Source: Victivallales bacterium Lenti_02 (GTDB lineage Bacteria > Verrucomicrobiota > Lentisphaeria > Oligosphaerales > Lenti-02). Taken from it: 9,561 nucleotides of DNA. Location: the NCBI GenBank assembly GCA_001603055.1, contig LVAZ01000075.1, forward strand, positions 1-9,561, given 5' to 3'. How positions within the stretch are numbered: the stretch's first letter is position 1; every line of letters begins with the position of its first letter. The notes under the pieces were generated by a model. The model saw nothing but the letters and a program-made list of their open reading frames with translations. It was not told where the DNA came from and searched no databases. Positions 8,088 through 9,561 of the stretch are shown here, in pieces. Position numbers and translations under genes: made by a program.

Positions 8088-8155
8088 CGGCGGCAGGTTT
8101 GCATTCCTTTGTGGGGCACGTCTATACTAAACGGTAGGGAAGGCGCCTGCCGCCG
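8088..8155. repeat. perfect 10-bp inverted repeat enclosing a candidate promoter
   Basis: CGGCGGCAGG at 8088-8097 is the exact reverse complement of CCTGCCGCCG at 8146-8155. The spacer is 48 bases and the right arm is followed by TTTTC. The left arm begins 8 bases after the isomerase stop. In read-through RNA from upstream the arms could pair, and the U-stretch makes a terminator possible, though the loop is much longer than in standard intrinsic terminators. As DNA it could instead be a pair of operator half-sites around the promoter at 8099-8128. Confidence 0.5.
8099..8128 (+). promoter_or_regulatory. candidate sigma-70-type promoter for the first tandem prepilin-like gene
   Basis: TTGCAT (8099-8104) is followed after 18 bases by TATACT (8123-8128), matching 4 of 6 and 5 of 6 of the consensus. 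Transcription would begin near 8135, giving a leader of about 72 bases before the ATG at 8207. The block TTGCATTCCTTTGTGGGG matches the equivalent position upstream of the next prepilin-like gene at 14 of 18 bases, and TACTA recurs just downstream in both. This supports a shared control element. Confidence 0.5.
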
Positions 8156-8206
8156 TTTTCGTAGTCTGTGGATTCCCCCCGAGATGGAACGCAAAGGAGA
8201 GTAGCC

Positions 8207-8896
8207 ATGCGCCGAAGAGCATTTTCCCGCAAGTCGTTCACCCTGATTGAGCTGCTGGTGGTGATCGCGATCATCGCGATTTTGGCCTCGATGCTGCTGC
8301 CCGCCCTGAGCAAGGCGCGGGAGAAGGCCCGCGCCACCCAGTGCATGGGCAACCACAAGCAGCTTGGCCTCTACGCCGCCATGTACACCAACGACTGGAA
8401 CGACTACATCTTCCCCTGCCGGACCAGCAATGCGGCCGGGACGGGGATGATCTACTGGAATACCTATCTCCAGGACACCCAGCATCTGGGCAATGTCTCG
8501 ACCACCATCGGTGCCTGTCCTTCCGCCTCGTACACCTCGTTCGGCATCGCCCACAACCACCACATCTTCGGCTACCACACCACCAGCTACCGGAAAATCG
8601 GCAGCCTGCCCAAGCCCCATGCCGCCATGATTTTCTGCGACACGGGGCTGATTACCGACGCGACCAAGGACCGCGAACCCGGCGACTGGGTGGAGACGGG
8701 CAGCGGCGGCGGCCAGGCCTACAACCGGGTGCCCACCAACCTCGATTACTACAACACCGACCCCTGGCGACCCTTCGGACGGCATGACAAGCAGCTCAAC
8801 TGGACCAACGCCGACGGTTCCGTCACCCGCGACCGCATCGAGAAGATGATCGGTCCCGCCTCCGGCGCTCCCGACTGCGTCTGGGACGCCCTGTAA
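8207..8896 (+). CDS. prepilin-like protein with H-X9-DG domain (tandem copy 1)
   Basis: The product is 229 residues. The ATG at 8207 has AAAGGAGA (8193-8200) 6 bases upstream. A basic leader (MRRRAFSRKS) precedes FTLIELLVVIAIIAIL (11-26), the prepilin cleavage site and membrane or pilus-core helix, then LPALSKAREKAR (31-42), Cys46 and NHKQLG. His193, nine residues, then Asp203-Gly204 form the C-terminal H-X9-DG signature. The middle is rich in His and aromatic residues (AHNHHIFGYH, 115-124), with CPS at 104-106 and a further Cys at 144. Ser10 stands where Gly is expected before the cleavage site. It is paralogous to the next gene almost along its whole visible length, with the highest similarity at the N-terminus. 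It is likely a surface or pseudopilus-like protein; its ligand or function is unknown. Confidence 0.92.
   Translation: MRRRAFSRKSFTLIELLVVIAIIAILASMLLPALSKAREKARATQCMGNHKQLGLYAAMYTNDWNDYIFPCRTSNAAGTGMIYWNTYLQDTQHLGNVSTTIGACPSASYTSFGIAHNHHIFGYHTTSYRKIGSLPKPHAAMIFCDTGLITDATKDREPGDWVETGSGGGQAYNRVPTNLDYYNTDPWRPFGRHDKQLNWTNADGSVTRDRIEKMIGPASGAPDCVWDAL
8237..8405 (+). repeat. near-identical direct repeat, copy 1 (N-terminal coding module)
   Basis: This block encodes the conserved N-terminal part of the first tandem prepilin-like protein, from FTLIE through the TNDWND region. It matches 9054-9219 with 3 substitutions and one 3-base gap. The match stops abruptly at both edges, while the rest of the two genes is clearly diverged at the DNA level. 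Confidence 0.9.
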
Positions 8897-8921
8897 GTCG
8901 GCAGGATATGCCGCTCGAAAG

Positions 8922-8950
8922 TTGCATTTCATTGAGGGATATGGCACAAT
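8922..8950 (+). promoter_or_regulatory. candidate promoter for the second tandem prepilin-like gene
   Basis: TTGCAT (8922-8927) is followed after 17 bases by CACAAT (8945-8950), 4 of 6 matches each. The upstream block resembles that before the first tandem gene. A different reading is a sigma-54 site: TGGCAC (8942-8947), five bases, then TAGCA (8953-8957), one base off the usual TTGCA. The first tandem gene lacks the matching GC, so sigma-70 is preferred. A small hairpin (CGGCA/TGCCG, 8899-8913) lies just after the previous stop. Confidence 0.4.
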
Positions 8951-9023
8951 ACTAGCAAAATGTTGGCATTTCCCGGTCGCCTTTGGGTTTTCTTGCCATC
9001 TTTGGTACATAGGAGCTTCGACC

Positions 9024-9561
9024 ATGCGACAGCGATCTTCCTCCATGAACTGCTTCACCCTGATTGAGCTGCTGGTGGTGATCGCGATCATCGCGATACT
9101 GGCCTCGATGCTGCTGCCCGCCCTGAGCAAGGCGCGGGAGAAGGCCCGCGCCACCCACATGGGCAACCACAAGCAGCTCGGCCTCTACGCCGCCATGTAC
9201 ACCAACGACTGGAACGACTGGGTCATGCCCAGCCGGATGAGCAACGCGGCTGGCACAGCGTTCGAGTGGTGGAGCGTATATTTTGACCGAACCCAGGGAG
9301 TGGGCAACACCGCGACAACGATCGGTGCCTGTCCGTCCTCCTCGTACAACAACTATGGTATCGGCCACAATCACGCCATTTTCGGCTATACGGGGCCGAC
9401 CCGGAAAATCGGCAGCGTGCCCAAACCCCATGCGGCCATGATCTTCTGCGACACGGGATTCATCACCAATGCCCCCGTCACCGATCCGGGGGAATGGGTG
9501 GAGCGGAACTCCGGCAATGGCGAGCCATACAATCGAGTTCCCACCAATACCCCGCATTACA
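9024..9561 (+). CDS. prepilin-like protein (tandem copy 2, 3' end outside window)
   Basis: The frame is open from ATG 9024 to the window end, giving 179 residues. AGGAG (9011-9015) lies 8 bases upstream. The leader MRQRSSSMNC precedes FTLIELLVVIAIIAIL (11-26), then LPALSKAREKAR (31-42) and NHKQLG. The cysteine found before MGNHKQ in copy 1 is missing here: a 3-base deletion turns Gln-Cys into His45. CPS (103-105), GHNHAIFGY (114-122), KPHAAMIFCDTG (134-145) and YNRVPTN (169-175) align with copy 1. The H-X9-DG segment would lie beyond the window. Cys10 replaces the usual Gly before the cleavage site. It is most likely a functional paralogue; whether its C-terminus is intact cannot be seen. Confidence 0.9.
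   Translation, partial: MRQRSSSMNCFTLIELLVVIAIIAILASMLLPALSKAREKARATHMGNHKQLGLYAAMYTNDWNDWVMPSRMSNAAGTAFEWWSVYFDRTQGVGNTATTIGACPSSSYNNYGIGHNHAIFGYTGPTRKIGSVPKPHAAMIFCDTGFITNAPVTDPGEWVERNSGNGEPYNRVPTNTPHY
9054..9219 (+). repeat. near-identical direct repeat, copy 2
   Basis: This is the second copy of the block at 8237-8405. Differences from copy 1 are AC for TT at 9098-9099, loss of three bases (GTG in copy 1, 8341-8343) within CAGTGCATG, and C for T in the codon pair encoding Gln-Leu. All other bases agree, including silent codon positions. Confidence 0.9.

Noticed and set aside
8263..9089. Palindrome GATCGCGATC at 8263-8272, 9080-9089 and also 1661-1670
   Set aside because: It encodes the same VIAII residues in all three prepilin-like genes, so the protein sequence and codon preference explain it without a DNA-binding site.
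7880..9172. Minus-strand frames opposite the tandem prepilin genes (also 8122-8358 and 8952-9557)
   Set aside because: They look similar to each other only because they mirror the repeated N-terminal block; the plus strand encodes textbook prepilin signatures with good ribosome binding sites.

Overview
The window is GC-rich bacterial DNA, most likely from a member of the PVC superphylum (Lentisphaerota or a close Verrucomicrobiota/Planctomycetota relative). The main reason is three genes for prepilin-like proteins that share the N-terminal block FTLIELLVVIAIIAILASML followed by LPAL(A/S)KAREKAR. Two of them carry the C-terminal H-X9-DG signature and the third runs off the window before that point. 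This protein type is greatly expanded in those phyla. The taxonomic call is an inference from protein style, not from a marker tree.

Layout, left to right. (1) 1-1082, plus strand: the last 35 codons of an unidentified gene, then a secreted protein with a galactose-binding-like beta-sandwich and a helical, TPR-like C-terminus (129-1082). (2) 1100-5792, minus strand: a prepilin-like H-X9-DG gene (1100-1717), a 655-base gene-poor stretch holding a candidate promoter, and a 1139-residue secreted protein (2373-5792). The large protein has an N-terminal carbohydrate-binding-like domain and a long helical core that looks like an (alpha/alpha)-barrel carbohydrate-active enzyme, but I cannot assign it to a family. 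(3) 5898-8079, plus strand: mnmE (tRNA modification GTPase, complete with all key motifs), followed 13 bases later by a sugar phosphate isomerase/epimerase-type TIM barrel. (4) 8080-9561, plus strand: two tandem paralogous prepilin-like genes, the second cut by the window end, each with its own leader and candidate promoter.

How the parts may work together. mnmE is housekeeping. The other products suggest glycan handling: two exported proteins with sugar-binding-like folds, a cytoplasmic sugar isomerase, and three surface or pseudopilus-like proteins. No transporter, regulator or catalytically assigned glycosidase is visible, so a dedicated glycan locus is a hypothesis only.

The most informative local signals are in the tandem prepilin pair. 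A block of about 166 bases is almost identical between the two genes, including silent sites, while their flanks are diverged, which suggests gene conversion or a recently exchanged N-terminal module. One copy has lost a cysteine through a 3-base deletion inside that block. The two leaders share a promoter-like element, and in the first leader this element sits between the arms of a perfect 10-bp inverted repeat. None of the three prepilin-like proteins has the canonical glycine before the FTLIE cleavage site. I saw no tRNA, rRNA, CRISPR array, insertion sequence or replication origin.
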